Of a stretch of 64,000 nucleotides of DNA, positions 29,164 through 38,610 are shown one piece after another. Numbering within the stretch: the stretch's first letter is position 1; each line of letters opens with the position of its first letter. A model generated the notes under the pieces. It was not told the origin of the DNA. It ran no database searches and saw only the letters and a list, made by a program, of their open reading frames with translations. The DNA is from Candidatus Pseudothioglobus singularis PS1 (GTDB lineage: Bacteria > Pseudomonadota > Gammaproteobacteria > PS1 > Pseudothioglobaceae): contig NZ_CP006911.1 in the NCBI RefSeq assembly GCF_001281385.1, forward strand, positions 1,178,001 to 1,242,000, read 5' to 3'. The position numbers and the translations under genes are program-made.

Positions 29164-29735
29164 TTTTTATCGATTCCTAAATCTTTAAGTTTTCTGTAAA
29201 GCGTTGTTCGCTCTAACCCAGCAATTTCTGCAACTACAGCAATATTGTTATCGTTAGACGATAGATGATGAAGTAGGTACTGACTTTCAAAGATATTTCT
29301 CGCCTCTTTAAGTTTTAAAGAGAAGTCAATTCCGCTAACATGTTGGGCTTCTTGTTCAGGCTCTTCACGCGTCATGATATTTCTTAATATTGGTAAGAAG
29401 TCGTGAAGCGGCTTTTTTAGAAAATCAACCGCACCTAACTTCATTGCTTTAACTATGTCACTTGGCTCCGCGTGACCAGACATCATAACAACAGGGGTAT
29501 TAAAACCCTCAGAATGCCACTCAGATAGTAAGGAAATTCCATCTTGACCAGGCATCCAAACATCCATTAGAATTAAATCAAAATCATTTGCTGCAAGTAC
29601 TGCTTTGGCTTCAGTAGCACTTCTAGCAAGCATTGTTGTATAACTAACATCCTCAAGAATATCTTTTATTATTTCGGTATTATCTTTTTCGTCATCGATG
29701 ATTAAAATTTTTCCGAATGTAGCATCATTTTTCAT
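29160..29735 (-). CDS. NtrX-like response regulator lacking the AAA+ domain
   Basis: Protein of 191 residues: N-terminal receiver domain (acidic pair D14-D15, phospho-acceptor D58 in LMDVWMPG, K108 in FLKKP) and a C-terminal Fis-type helix-turn-helix (AEIAGLERTTLYRKLKDLGI). NtrX proteins are about 450 residues with a sigma54-interacting AAA+ domain between these parts; that domain is entirely absent here without any sign of frameshift. It could not contact sigma54 in the usual ATP-driven way. It overlaps both ntrY (4 bp) and trkA (4 bp). Confidence 0.88.
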   Translation of the reverse strand: MKNDATFGKILIIDDEKDNTEIIKDILEDVSYTTMLARSATEAKAVLAANDFDLILMDVWMPGQDGISLLSEWHSEGFNTPVVMMSGHAEPSDIVKAMKLGAVDFLKKPLHDFLPILRNIMTREEPEQEAQHVSGIDFSLKLKEARNIFESQYLLHHLSSNDNNIAVVAEIAGLERTTLYRKLKDLGIDKK

Positions 29736-31810
29736 TTCGTCCCCTTTGAATTCTCAATTATACTTAATTCAATAGTTACTCTAGCACCATGAGGTTTTAT
29801 ATTACTGGCAAATATTTGGCCATCATGTTGTTCGATAATATTTTGAACGATTGCAAGACCTAAACCACCACTCTTCTCTTTTGTAGTTATATAAGGTTCA
29901 AAAACCTGATCAATAATACTACTTGGAAAGCCTTTACCGTCATCTATAATTGTTAATTGAACCAAGCCCTCTTTTTCTTTGAGAGTTGATTTAATATTTA
30001 TATTTAATTGTATTTTTTCTTGCTTAGCTTCTATAGCATTTTTAATAAGATTTATTAGAACTCTTGAGATAGCATCTTGATCAAGTTGAAGCTTCGGCAA
30101 GTCACCACACAGATCAAGATCTACTCTAACTCCATCATGATTATCAAAAAGAGAAGCTGACTTGTTAATCAGCATATTTAATGATGATAAAGTCTTTTGT
30201 ATTTCTGGCGTATTAGCGTAATTAGCAAAAGCACTAACCATTGAATCCATTGATGCAACTTGATCCATAATGGTTTGAGTTGTTTTATCGATAATAGCTG
30301 CATCATTCTTTTCAAGTTTTTCTAAAAATAAATTTCTAAGTCTTTGAGCTGATAAAAGAATGGGGGTTAATGGATTTTTAATTTCATGAGCCATGCGAAC
30401 TGCTACTTCACCCCAAGCAGCCTTCCTTTGTGCTCTATTAAGTTTTGAAATATCATTAATGATAATGACATAACCCAATGATTTATTTTCTACATCAAGA
30501 ACTGAGCCTTGGCAATATAGAAGCCGAACTCTATCGTTAAGAGTTAACTCAATCTCATGACTCCACTCCATGGAGTCTTTCTCAATCTTATCTTGAATAA
30601 AAGAAAAAAGTGGATTTAGATTAGGGTGAGCATCTACTATTGAGTCATAAGAATGACCATTAAAAATGGTCTCATCCTCAATCTGAAACATTTTTCCTAT
30701 TACTGGATTAATAATTTGTATTTTCTTATCTTTATCTAGAGCAATAACACCAAAAGAATATTTGAGAATTGTTTCAAGATAAAGGTTGTGAGTATCAAGC
30801 CCCTCCCTTGAGAGCTTTATTCGCTGACTCATTTCATTAAAATGACCAATTAGATCATGCATATCTTTATGCTTAGGATCTTGCTCAATCTCAACATCAT
30901 AGTTACCTGAAGAAATCTCTCTTGTGGCTATCGATAAATTATGCATTGGCTTCATAAGTTGATCAATCATTCTTAGTACAATTAATAGTGCGCTTAGAAC
31001 TGATAATAGAATTGTTGAGCTAAAGTCAATCATAAACCTCGTTTTAATTATGGAGGAGTTTAATGTTAACTCAGCATCTTTTGCTGCATCACGAAAACGC
31101 GTCATTCTTGAAGTCAAGCTATCAATGTTGATATCTGAAGCAAAATGAGCAATCAATGTAAACTCATCCGTTGAGGCTGTATAACCATCATTCATACAGT
31201 TCGTGTCTGCTCTTTTACTAGAGGCAGCAAGATTCATTTGACTATCGTAAAGTTTTAATTCACACGCCCAAAAATCACTTGTTAAAAGACCTAAAACGGC
31301 CTGCATTCTTTCATTTGAGGCTCTTGGCGCATCAAAATAGTTAACTAGTTTCCCAATATTTCGCGTTCGATCTTCGTAGTACTTAATTGCGACATTATTG
31401 GTGTTACGATACAGCTCATCAACTTCACCACCAACTTTCAAATTGAACTCATCAAACTGATTTTCTGCAATTTGAAGATTATCTCTAATTGATCCAAAAG
31501 AAAAAAGATAAAAAGAGAGAACTGGCAGTAAAACGAGAACTGGAACAATTTTAATAAAAGACCAGGTGAACCTGGAACCTATAACGCCCTCTTGCGTATT
31601 TTGTTTTAACTTTTTCATTGATAGAGAAATATAATAAATCGCCACCAAACTCATCACAACGTTAAATCCAACTAAAAGTAAGTACCACTTCTCTATAAGC
31701 TCAGCATTAAGCCCAAGATAAAACATTCCAAAGAATGAAATCAAGAAAACACCAATCCAAAATAAAGCGCGGGGAGCTTCTTTTAAAGAAAAAGCCTGAT
31801 TAAGCAACAT
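29732..31810 (-). CDS. NtrY-like sensor histidine kinase
   Basis: A 692-residue membrane kinase. Two N-terminal helices and a third near residue 95 precede an extracytoplasmic region (about 110-260). Then come a helix (265-282), a HAMP domain (285-335), a PAS domain (340-455) and a HisKA domain with phospho-accepting H475 in MAHEIKNPLTP. The C-terminal ATPase domain has DDGKGFP and GGLGLAIV. The layout matches NtrY. It pairs with the overlapping receiver protein and heads the run that includes trkA and trkH, so control of K+ uptake is possible but inferred. Confidence 0.9.
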   Translation of the reverse strand: MLLNQAFSLKEAPRALFWIGVFLISFFGMFYLGLNAELIEKWYLLLVGFNVVMSLVAIYYISLSMKKLKQNTQEGVIGSRFTWSFIKIVPVLVLLPVLSFYLFSFGSIRDNLQIAENQFDEFNLKVGGEVDELYRNTNNVAIKYYEDRTRNIGKLVNYFDAPRASNERMQAVLGLLTSDFWACELKLYDSQMNLAASSKRADTNCMNDGYTASTDEFTLIAHFASDINIDSLTSRMTRFRDAAKDAELTLNSSIIKTRFMIDFSSTILLSVLSALLIVLRMIDQLMKPMHNLSIATREISSGNYDVEIEQDPKHKDMHDLIGHFNEMSQRIKLSREGLDTHNLYLETILKYSFGVIALDKDKKIQIINPVIGKMFQIEDETIFNGHSYDSIVDAHPNLNPLFSFIQDKIEKDSMEWSHEIELTLNDRVRLLYCQGSVLDVENKSLGYVIIINDISKLNRAQRKAAWGEVAVRMAHEIKNPLTPILLSAQRLRNLFLEKLEKNDAAIIDKTTQTIMDQVASMDSMVSAFANYANTPEIQKTLSSLNMLINKSASLFDNHDGVRVDLDLCGDLPKLQLDQDAISRVLINLIKNAIEAKQEKIQLNINIKSTLKEKEGLVQLTIIDDGKGFPSSIIDQVFEPYITTKEKSGGLGLAIVQNIIEQHDGQIFASNIKPHGARVTIELSIIENSKGTK

Positions 31811-31914
31811 AAATTTTGTTAACCAAATAATAAAGTCATTTGATTATCTCATAAATGAAATATTACTATCACAAGTTGTTGATAAAATACAACAACTCAA
31901 TTAAGGTAATTATT

Positions 31915-32934
31915 TTGATAAAAAACAACGAACAACTAGAAAAATATTTAAATGGTATCAATGAGGAATCTATTCTTGGTATAGACACTGAGTTTAGGAG
32001 GATTGACTCCTATTCGCCTGAATTGTGTTTAGTTCAGATTGCATCAAAGAGTCATCTAGAGTGCATAGATATTCTTTCAATAAGTAATCTAGAACCTTTA
32101 TTTAATAAGCTATATGATGGCAAAACACTATGGGTCATTCATTCTGCAAGGCAAGATATTGAAGCGCTCTACTATTTATCAGGTCGTACTCCAAGCCATC
32201 TCTTCGATACACAAATTGGCGCATCATTTTTAAATTACCCCATACAAGTCTCATACCAGGCAATAACAGAAAAACTTCAAAATATTTTCTTAGAAAAAAA
32301 ATTTACTCGTTTTGATTGGAGAAAACGTCCACTTCCCAATGATGTTTTAAAATATGCACTAGACGATGTTAAGTACTTATTGCCAAACTATAGAATTCTT
32401 AAAAAAGAGCTAGTTAATCAAGGAAAGCTGAGTTGGGCCGAGGAAGAAGTCCAATTTTTATTGAATAAAGATACTTACGAGCCTAACTATAGACAAATTT
32501 TAAAAAAAACAAAGGGCATTAATAAAATTTCGCATAAAAATCAAGAAAATGCCTTTAAGTTAATCCACTGGCGTGAATCAATTGCCCAGCAAAAAAATAA
32601 ACCTCGTAAATGGATTATGTCAGATGAATCATTAATTGATTATGCTAATGGTCAAAGGAAACTTTCAGACAGCAAAAATAAACTTTTTGAAAATTTTATA
32701 AGAAAAAGTAAATTAATAGCTGGGCCAGAAGATTCATTAGTAGCCAAAAAACCTCTTTCAGAGAGTGAGACATTGTTGAAAAATCAGCTTAAGGATAAAA
32801 TCAATCTCTTGTCTACTAAATATGCCATTCCTTCTGAGCTTATATGTTCTTCAAAAAATCTTGTGAAGCTAATAAAAGGAGATAATACTTTATCGATTCA
32901 GAGTGGATGGCGCTCAGAATTATTTAAACTTTAA
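31915..32934 (+). CDS. rnd: Ribonuclease D
   Basis: 3'-5' exoribonuclease involved in tRNA 3' processing. DEDD motifs are GIDTEFRR, HSARQDIEAL and a later YALDDVKYLLPNY; an HRDC-like region follows (HWRESIAQQ, PRKWIMSDESL). I prefer the TTG at 31915, which has AAGG eight bases upstream and gives the usual short leader before the first strand. An ATG at 31855 would add 20 residues and has no visible ribosome site. RNase D genes often use non-ATG starts. Confidence 0.88.
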   Translation: MIKNNEQLEKYLNGINEESILGIDTEFRRIDSYSPELCLVQIASKSHLECIDILSISNLEPLFNKLYDGKTLWVIHSARQDIEALYYLSGRTPSHLFDTQIGASFLNYPIQVSYQAITEKLQNIFLEKKFTRFDWRKRPLPNDVLKYALDDVKYLLPNYRILKKELVNQGKLSWAEEEVQFLLNKDTYEPNYRQILKKTKGINKISHKNQENAFKLIHWRESIAQQKNKPRKWIMSDESLIDYANGQRKLSDSKNKLFENFIRKSKLIAGPEDSLVAKKPLSESETLLKNQLKDKINLLSTKYAIPSELICSSKNLVKLIKGDNTLSIQSGWRSELFKL

Positions 32935-33539
32935 TTTTATTTTATTTCAATCTCAAAAATACTATCAAAACAAATACCTTTAAAATTATCTCAGGAAACC
33001 TAAAGGGAAGAAAATTCCATTTTCCAGATTCAGATGGTTTAAGACCTACCTCAGGAAAAACAAGAGAAACACTCTTTAATTGGCTTCAGTTTGATATTGC
33101 TGGAAAAACTGTTCTTGACCCCTTTTCTGGCAGTGGAGCTTTGGGTATTGAGGCAATTTCTAGAGGTGCAAAAAAAACATTTTTAATAGAGAAAAATACT
33201 AAAGTATTTAAAACCCTTAAATCAAACCTTGAATTCATAGGCTCAACTAGATTTGAACTAGTTAATGAAGATTCAATTAATTACCTTAAAAAACTGGAAC
33301 ATGATGCATTCGATTATATCTTTCTAGATCCTCCATTCAGCCAGCAAATACTTCCCTTGATACTCAATTTACTTTATGAGGGAAAGCTTATTCATTCAGA
33401 TAGTCACATTTATATTGAATCTGAGTTTCAGATAACAGAAGAATTTTTAGATAATAATTGTGACTATGAATGTAAAATTAACAAAGAAAAAAAATCAGGC
33501 AGCGTTTATTTTTGTTTGATAAGTTTAGGAGCTATATGA
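32934..33539 (+). CDS. rsmD: 16S rRNA (guanine966-N2)-methyltransferase RsmD, start codon not evident
   Basis: The open frame encodes an RsmD-type methyltransferase: KIISGNLKGRKFHFP, LRPTSGKTRETLFNWL, SAM motif LDPFSGSGALGIEA and catalytic LDPPF. These conserved parts begin at 32982, upstream of the first ATG at 33137-33141, so that ATG is not the start. The frame runs back to a stop at 32925 without any ATG, GTG or TTG. The coordinate given uses an ATT codon at 32934 and is provisional; adding one G after 32960 would create an ATG that fits well. The gene overlaps coaD by 4 bp, the common rsmD-coaD pairing. Confidence 0.8.
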   Translation: MLFYFNLKNTIKTNTFKIISGNLKGRKFHFPDSDGLRPTSGKTRETLFNWLQFDIAGKTVLDPFSGSGALGIEAISRGAKKTFLIEKNTKVFKTLKSNLEFIGSTRFELVNEDSINYLKKLEHDAFDYIFLDPPFSQQILPLILNLLYEGKLIHSDSHIYIESEFQITEEFLDNNCDYECKINKEKKSGSVYFCLISLGAI

Positions 33540-34018
33540 AAAAAATTGCTATTTATCCTGGATCCTTTGATCCTATTACTAATGGCCACATTGATCTTAT
33601 AAAAAGAGCATCTAAACTATTTGATGAGGTTATTATTGCAATAACCCAAAATGCTAACAAATCAAGTTTTTTATCAATAGAACAAAGAGTGAGTGCTGCT
33701 GAATCCTCTATTAGCTCCCTTGGTAATACTAAAGTACTCAGTTTTAACTCTCTCCTTGTTGACTTTGCTTCTGAGCACAACGCTCAAATCATAATTAGAG
33801 GATTAAGAGCAGTATCAGATTTTGAATATGAATTTCAGTTGAGTGGAATGAACAAGAGACTTAACCCTGAAATTGAAACCCTCTTTATGACACCTTCTGA
33901 AGAATTTGCTAATATTTCCTCATCGTTAGTTCGTGAAATCCTCTCTCTGGGTGGAGACATCAGTCTATTTGTACCTAATCAAGTCAAAGAAATACTCCTA
34001 GATACAGTTCAAAAATAA
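33536..34018 (+). CDS. coaD: Phosphopantetheine adenylyltransferase CoaD
   Basis: Penultimate step of coenzyme A synthesis (EC 2.7.7.3). The 160-residue protein has the nucleotidyltransferase motif GSFDPITNGH, the phosphopantetheine-binding RGLRAVSDFEYE and the C-terminal SSSLVRE motif. The ATG at 33536 has AGGAG five bases upstream and overlaps the rsmD stop; an upstream TTG (33512) adds residues not found in the family. Confidence 0.96.
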   Translation: MKKIAIYPGSFDPITNGHIDLIKRASKLFDEVIIAITQNANKSSFLSIEQRVSAAESSISSLGNTKVLSFNSLLVDFASEHNAQIIIRGLRAVSDFEYEFQLSGMNKRLNPEIETLFMTPSEEFANISSSLVREILSLGGDISLFVPNQVKEILLDTVQK

Positions 34019-34030
34019 TTTTAAATACAC

Positions 34031-34058
34031 CTTGAAATTAGATTTTGTACCCCTAAAT
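34031..34058 (+). promoter_or_regulatory. Heat-shock (sigma32) promoter of dnaK
   Basis: CTTGAAA at 34031-34037 and a C-rich -10 CCCCTAAAT at 34050-34058 are separated by 12 bp. This matches the RpoH consensus in both boxes. It lies 38 bp upstream of the dnaK start, which has its own AAGGAG ribosome site. Confidence 0.85.
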
Positions 34059-34095
34059 AGGGATTATATAAAAAAAATACAAAGGAGTATACAAA

Positions 34096-36003
34096 ATGGC
34101 AAAAATTATAGGAATTGATCTAGGAACAACCAATTCATGCGTTTCAGTTATGGATGGAGGTGTTGCTAAGATTATTGAAAATTCTGAAGGAAACCGCACA
34201 ACCCCTTCAATTATTGCATATCCAAAAGATTCTGATGAAATATTGGTGGGTCAGCCTGCAAAGAGACAAGCTGTCACGAACCCTGAAAATACACTTTATG
34301 CTATCAAAAGATTGATTGGCCGACGCTTTGATGAAGAGGCAGTCCAAAAAGATATCGATTTGGTTCCATACAAGATTATTAAAGCGAAGAATGGAGATGC
34401 TTGGGTTGAAGTCAAAGGTAAAAAAATGGCTGCACCTGAAATTTCTGCGCGTGTTATTCAAAAAATGAAGCAGACAGCCGAAGATTATTTAGGTTCTGAG
34501 GTTACTGAAGCTGTAATTACAGTCCCAGCTTATTTCAATGATTCTCAGCGTCAAGCGACTAAAGATGCCGGGAAGATTGCTGGCTTAACGGTAAAAAGAA
34601 TTATCAATGAGCCGACTGCAGCTGCTTTGGCATATGGAGTTGATAAAACAATAGGTGATAAGAAAGTTGCTGTCTACGATTTAGGTGGTGGAACATTTGA
34701 CGTTTCAATCATCGAAATGGAAGATATTGATGGAGAAAAACACTTTGAGGTTTTGTCTACAAATGGAGATACATTCTTAGGTGGTGAGGATTTTGATCAA
34801 AGAATTATTAGTTTTCTTGTTGCAGAGTTTAAGAAAGAACAAGGGCTTGACTTAGCAAAAGATGCCATGGCTCTCCAAAGATTAAAGGAAGCTGCTGAAA
34901 AAGCAAAAATAGAACTCTCGTCTTCTGAACAAACAGAGGTTAGCCTTCCATATATTACTGCAGATGCGTCTGGTCCTAAACACCTCAACATCAAAATGAC
35001 AAGGTCAAAACTTGAGTCACTTGTGGTAGACCTACTCAAGCGCTCAATTGATCCTTGTAAAACAGCATTAAAAGATGCAGGCCTATCAAGCGGCGATGTT
35101 GACGAAATCATACTTGTGGGTGGACAAACTAGAATGCCTAAAGTTCAGCAGATGGTTAAAGATTTCTTTGGTAAAGAGCCTAAGAAGGATTTAAATCCAG
35201 ATGAAGCTGTTGCTATGGGTGCTGCTATTCAAGCTGGTGTTCTAGGTGGTGATGTTAAGGATGTGTTACTTCTTGATGTAACACCGCTTTCACTTGGAAT
35301 TGAAACAATGGGCGGAGTTATGACAAAGTTGATTGAAAAAAATACAACAATTCCAACTAATCAATCACAAGTATTCTCAACTGCTGCGGATAATCAATCT
35401 GCTGTTACGGTTCATGTTCTTCAAGGTGAGCGAGACGTTGCCAGTGCAAATAAGTCACTTGGGCAGTTTAATCTTGAAGGTATTGCTCCAGCTCCTAAGG
35501 GACAACCTCAAATCGAGGTAACTCTTGACCTGGACTCAGATGGTATCTTGAATGTATCTGCTAAAGATAAGAATACTGGTAAAGAGCAATCAATCACAAT
35601 CAAATCTTCAAGTGGTCTTTCTGATGAGGAAGTTGACAAAATGATTAAAGATGCTGAAGCCCATGCTGATGAAGATAAAAAGTTTCAAGAGCTTGTTTCT
35701 TCCAGAAATATGGCTGACTCTCTTGTTCATTCAACTAAACAATCTCTCGAAGAGCTAAAAGATGAAGTATCTGATGATGAAAAAAGTGCAATCGAGGCCG
35801 CTTTAAGTGAATTAGAGGAAAGCATTAAAGGTGATGACAAAGAAGTTATCGATGCGAAAGTTCAAAATCTAAGTGAAAAAGCCCAAGTATTAGCTCAAAA
35901 AGCACAAGAGAAGGCTGGAGCTGATGGAAGTGCTGAGGCAAGTTCAGATACTAGTGATGATGTAGTAGACGCTGATTTTGAAGAAGTTAACGAAGAAAAG
36001 TAA
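34096..36003 (+). CDS. dnaK: Molecular chaperone DnaK (Hsp70)
   Basis: ATP-dependent chaperone of 635 residues. N-terminal ATPase signatures: [23 protein letters not shown] and the later [13 protein letters not shown]. The substrate-binding domain follows, with [14 protein letters not shown] at the linker, and a helical lid ends in an acidic EEVNEEK tail. A heat-shock promoter precedes it and dnaJ follows, the standard arrangement. grpE is not in the window. Confidence 0.98.
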   Translation: MAKIIGIDLGTTNSCVSVMDGGVAKIIENSEGNRTTPSIIAYPKDSDEILVGQPAKRQAVTNPENTLYAIKRLIGRRFDEEAVQKDIDLVPYKIIKAKNGDAWVEVKGKKMAAPEISARVIQKMKQTAEDYLGSEVTEAVITVPAYFNDSQRQATKDAGKIAGLTVKRIINEPTAAALAYGVDKTIGDKKVAVYDLGGGTFDVSIIEMEDIDGEKHFEVLSTNGDTFLGGEDFDQRIISFLVAEFKKEQGLDLAKDAMALQRLKEAAEKAKIELSSSEQTEVSLPYITADASGPKHLNIKMTRSKLESLVVDLLKRSIDPCKTALKDAGLSSGDVDEIILVGGQTRMPKVQQMVKDFFGKEPKKDLNPDEAVAMGAAIQAGVLGGDVKDVLLLDVTPLSLGIETMGGVMTKLIEKNTTIPTNQSQVFSTAADNQSAVTVHVLQGERDVASANKSLGQFNLEGIAPAPKGQPQIEVTLDLDSDGILNVSAKDKNTGKEQSITIKSSSGLSDEEVDKMIKDAEAHADEDKKFQELVSSRNMADSLVHSTKQSLEELKDEVSDDEKSAIEAALSELEESIKGDDKEVIDAKVQNLSEKAQVLAQKAQEKAGADGSAEASSDTSDDVVDADFEEVNEEK

Positions 36004-36027
36004 GTAGTTTTATTTGCTGATTTAAAA

Positions 36028-36056
36028 AAACCTCCCATGCTCAGCATGGGAGGTTT
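36028..36056 (+). terminator. Strong hairpin between dnaK and dnaJ
   Basis: Perfect 13-bp stem AAACCTCCCATGC / GCATGGGAGGTTT with a TCA loop, followed by AATATTTT. The tail is not a continuous T run on the plus strand, so it may act as an attenuator or mRNA-stabilising hairpin that keeps dnaJ below dnaK. Confidence 0.72.
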
Positions 36057-36073
36057 AATATTTTAAGGGAAAT

Positions 36074-37177
36074 ATGTCAGATAGAGATTTTTACGAAGTT
36101 TTAGGTGTTGATAAAGGGGCTGATGAAGCCAAAATAAAAAAAGCCTATAAGCGCCTTGCTATGAAATATCATCCAGATCGTAATGCGGATGACAAGGTTG
36201 GTGCAGAAAAAAAATTTAAGGAAGTCCGTAAAGCTTATGACGTTATCTCAAATCCGCAAAAAAGATCAGCCTATGATCAATTTGGGCATGCAGGTGTAGA
36301 ACAAGGTGGACAAGGCTTTGGTGGTGGTAACCCATTCGGTGGTGCTGGAGGTTTTGGTGACATTTTTGGAGATATTTTTGGTGGTGGCAATTCAAAACCA
36401 GACAACAGAGGCTCAGACCTTCGATATGATTTAGAAATTGATTTAAAACAAGCTGCTGATGGCGATACAGTCAAAATAAGAGTCCCAAAAAATGATACCT
36501 GTGATACATGCTCTGGAAGCGGCGCAAAACCTGGAACTTCTGTTAAAACTTGTGGAAATTGTCGTGGAACAGGTCAAACGACTATGCAACAAGGTTTTTT
36601 CGCTGTCCAGCGTCCTTGCAATCAATGTAATGGGTCTGGTGAAAAAATTGAATCTCCTTGTGGAACCTGTCGTGGTCAGGGCGTTGTTAGGAATCAAAAA
36701 ACTCTGTCTGTAAAAATTCCAGCAGGTGTAGACACTGGTAATCGAATAAGACTCAGTGGTGAGGGTGAGGCTGGCTTGCGTGGTGGCCCTCATGGAGATC
36801 TATATGTTCAAATTCATATCAAAGAGCATGCTATATTTGAGCGTGATGGGAATGATTTGTATTGCGAAGTTCCAATTGATTTTGCAACCTCAGCACTTGG
36901 TGGGTCAATTGAAGTGCCTACACTCAAAGGCAAGCTAAAAATTAACGTTCCAGCAGGCACACAAACCTCTAAACTTTTTAGGTTGAGAGGTAAAGGCATG
37001 CCAGCAATGAGGCATAGTGGTTCTGGTGATTTACTGTGCCAAGTCAAAGTTGAAACTCCTGTCAATTTAAACTCCAAACAAAAGAAGTTATTAAAAGACT
37101 TTTCAAACTCTTGTGAGGCCAAGCATCACCCTGAGTCTGACTCATTTTTTGGTAAAATGAAATCATTCTTTGATTAA
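36074..37177 (+). CDS. dnaJ: Co-chaperone DnaJ (Hsp40)
   Basis: Stimulates DnaK ATPase and delivers substrates. The 367-residue protein has a J domain with HPD (YHPDRNAD), a Gly/Phe-rich linker around residues 75-105, four CxxCxGxG zinc repeats ([32 protein letters not shown]) and the C-terminal substrate-binding domain. It is preceded by an AAGGGA ribosome site and by a hairpin that separates it from dnaK. Confidence 0.97.
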   Translation: MSDRDFYEVLGVDKGADEAKIKKAYKRLAMKYHPDRNADDKVGAEKKFKEVRKAYDVISNPQKRSAYDQFGHAGVEQGGQGFGGGNPFGGAGGFGDIFGDIFGGGNSKPDNRGSDLRYDLEIDLKQAADGDTVKIRVPKNDTCDTCSGSGAKPGTSVKTCGNCRGTGQTTMQQGFFAVQRPCNQCNGSGEKIESPCGTCRGQGVVRNQKTLSVKIPAGVDTGNRIRLSGEGEAGLRGGPHGDLYVQIHIKEHAIFERDGNDLYCEVPIDFATSALGGSIEVPTLKGKLKINVPAGTQTSKLFRLRGKGMPAMRHSGSGDLLCQVKVETPVNLNSKQKKLLKDFSNSCEAKHHPESDSFFGKMKSFFD

Positions 37178-37250
37178 CTCTGAAACAATTTGTAACAAAG
37201 AATCAATTGTCCAACTATAAAATTTCTTTTTTTAACTTACAAATCTCAAG

Positions 37251-38531
37251 ATGAAGATTCAAAAAATTAATGCGCGTGAAGTATTAGATTCAAGAGGAAA
37301 TCCTACTGTTGAAGCTGATGTAACCTTAACTAATGGCATTGTTGGTCGAGCCATCGTCCCTTCAGGAGCTTCAACAGGCCAAAGAGAGGCTTTAGAGCTT
37401 AGAGATGGTGACAAAAATCGCTACCTTGGTAAAGGCGTTCTTAAAGCAGTTAAATTTATAAATACCGAGATAAATTCTGCTCTTCAAGATTTAGAAGTAT
37501 CAAACCAAAAAATGATTGATCAGACAATGATTGATTTAGATGGCACAGAAACAAAATCCAGACTTGGTGCAAACTCAATACTAGCAGTATCTCTTGCGTG
37601 CGCCAAGGCAAATGCTAAATCCCAAAACCAATCTTTATTTCGTTCATTTAATTTTTCAAATTCTTTTCAATTACCTGTTCCAATGATGAACATTATTAAT
37701 GGAGGTGAACATGCCAATAATAGTGTTGATATTCAAGAATTTATGATTATTCCGGCAGGTGCTCCCAGCTTCAAAGAGGCGCTTCGGTATGGCACTGAAA
37801 TTTTTCATCATTTAAAAGCTGTCCTTGATAAAAAAGGGCTTAATACTGCTGTGGGTGATGAAGGCGGCTTTGCACCTGATTTGAAATCTAATGAAGAAGC
37901 GCTAGAGGTCATTATTAAGGCAATTAAAAGTGCTGGATATACTCCTGGAAAAGATATTTTTATTGGCATTGATGCAGCAAGCTCTGAGTTTTATAAAGAT
38001 GGAACTTACAATTTAAAATCAGAAGGTTTAAAGTTAACAAATAGTGAGTTTGTTGATTATCTTGTATCATGGGTCAAAAAATACCCAATTATCTCAATTG
38101 AAGACGGTATGGATGAAAATGACTGGGAGGGCTGGGAAATGCTTACTCATAGATTGGCAAATTCTGTTCAACTGGTTGGTGATGATCTTTTTGTAACTAA
38201 TAGTGAGATTCTTGCAAAAGGAATTGATAATAATATCGCAAACTCAATACTTATTAAAGTAAATCAAATTGGTACGCTTACTGAAACGTTTGACGCGATG
38301 AAGATGGCGCTTGAGGCAAATTACACGTGTGTGATGTCGCACAGAAGTGGTGAAACTGAAGATACAACAATCGCTGATCTGGCAGTTGCGACAAGTTGTG
38401 GTCAGATTAAAACAGGATCCTTGTCTCGCTCTGACAGATTAGCGAAATATAATCGCCTTCTCAGGATTGAAGAGGAATTAGGAAGCATGGCGGTCTATCC
38501 TGGCCTTAATGCTTTTGATAATTTACGATAG
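37251..38531 (+). CDS. eno: Enolase
   Basis: Interconverts 2-phosphoglycerate and phosphoenolpyruvate. The 426-residue protein shows [46 protein letters not shown], the Mg2+-binding [10 protein letters not shown], the catalytic lysine in [13 protein letters not shown] and the signature [16 protein letters not shown]. Intact and unremarkable. It stands alone downstream of dnaJ. Confidence 0.98.
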   Translation: MKIQKINAREVLDSRGNPTVEADVTLTNGIVGRAIVPSGASTGQREALELRDGDKNRYLGKGVLKAVKFINTEINSALQDLEVSNQKMIDQTMIDLDGTETKSRLGANSILAVSLACAKANAKSQNQSLFRSFNFSNSFQLPVPMMNIINGGEHANNSVDIQEFMIIPAGAPSFKEALRYGTEIFHHLKAVLDKKGLNTAVGDEGGFAPDLKSNEEALEVIIKAIKSAGYTPGKDIFIGIDAASSEFYKDGTYNLKSEGLKLTNSEFVDYLVSWVKKYPIISIEDGMDENDWEGWEMLTHRLANSVQLVGDDLFVTNSEILAKGIDNNIANSILIKVNQIGTLTETFDAMKMALEANYTCVMSHRSGETEDTTIADLAVATSCGQIKTGSLSRSDRLAKYNRLLRIEEELGSMAVYPGLNAFDNLR

Positions 38532-38551
38532 TAGGCATACCTGCTTGTTTT
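38530..38551 (+). terminator. Possible weak terminator after eno
   Basis: A 6-pair stem AGTAGG / CCTGCT with loop CATA and a short T-rich tail overlaps the end of eno. Weak, with one wobble pair. Confidence 0.4.
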
Positions 38552-38610
38552 AGTCCATTAAGTTGATTTAAGGTTAAAATATAACCTCATTGACTATTTT
38601 GGGTGACTGA

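Noticed and set aside
33137-33539. A 132-codon methyltransferase starting at the first ATG
   Set aside because: Conserved RsmD sequence continues upstream in the same frame to 32982, so this is only the C-terminal two thirds of the protein.
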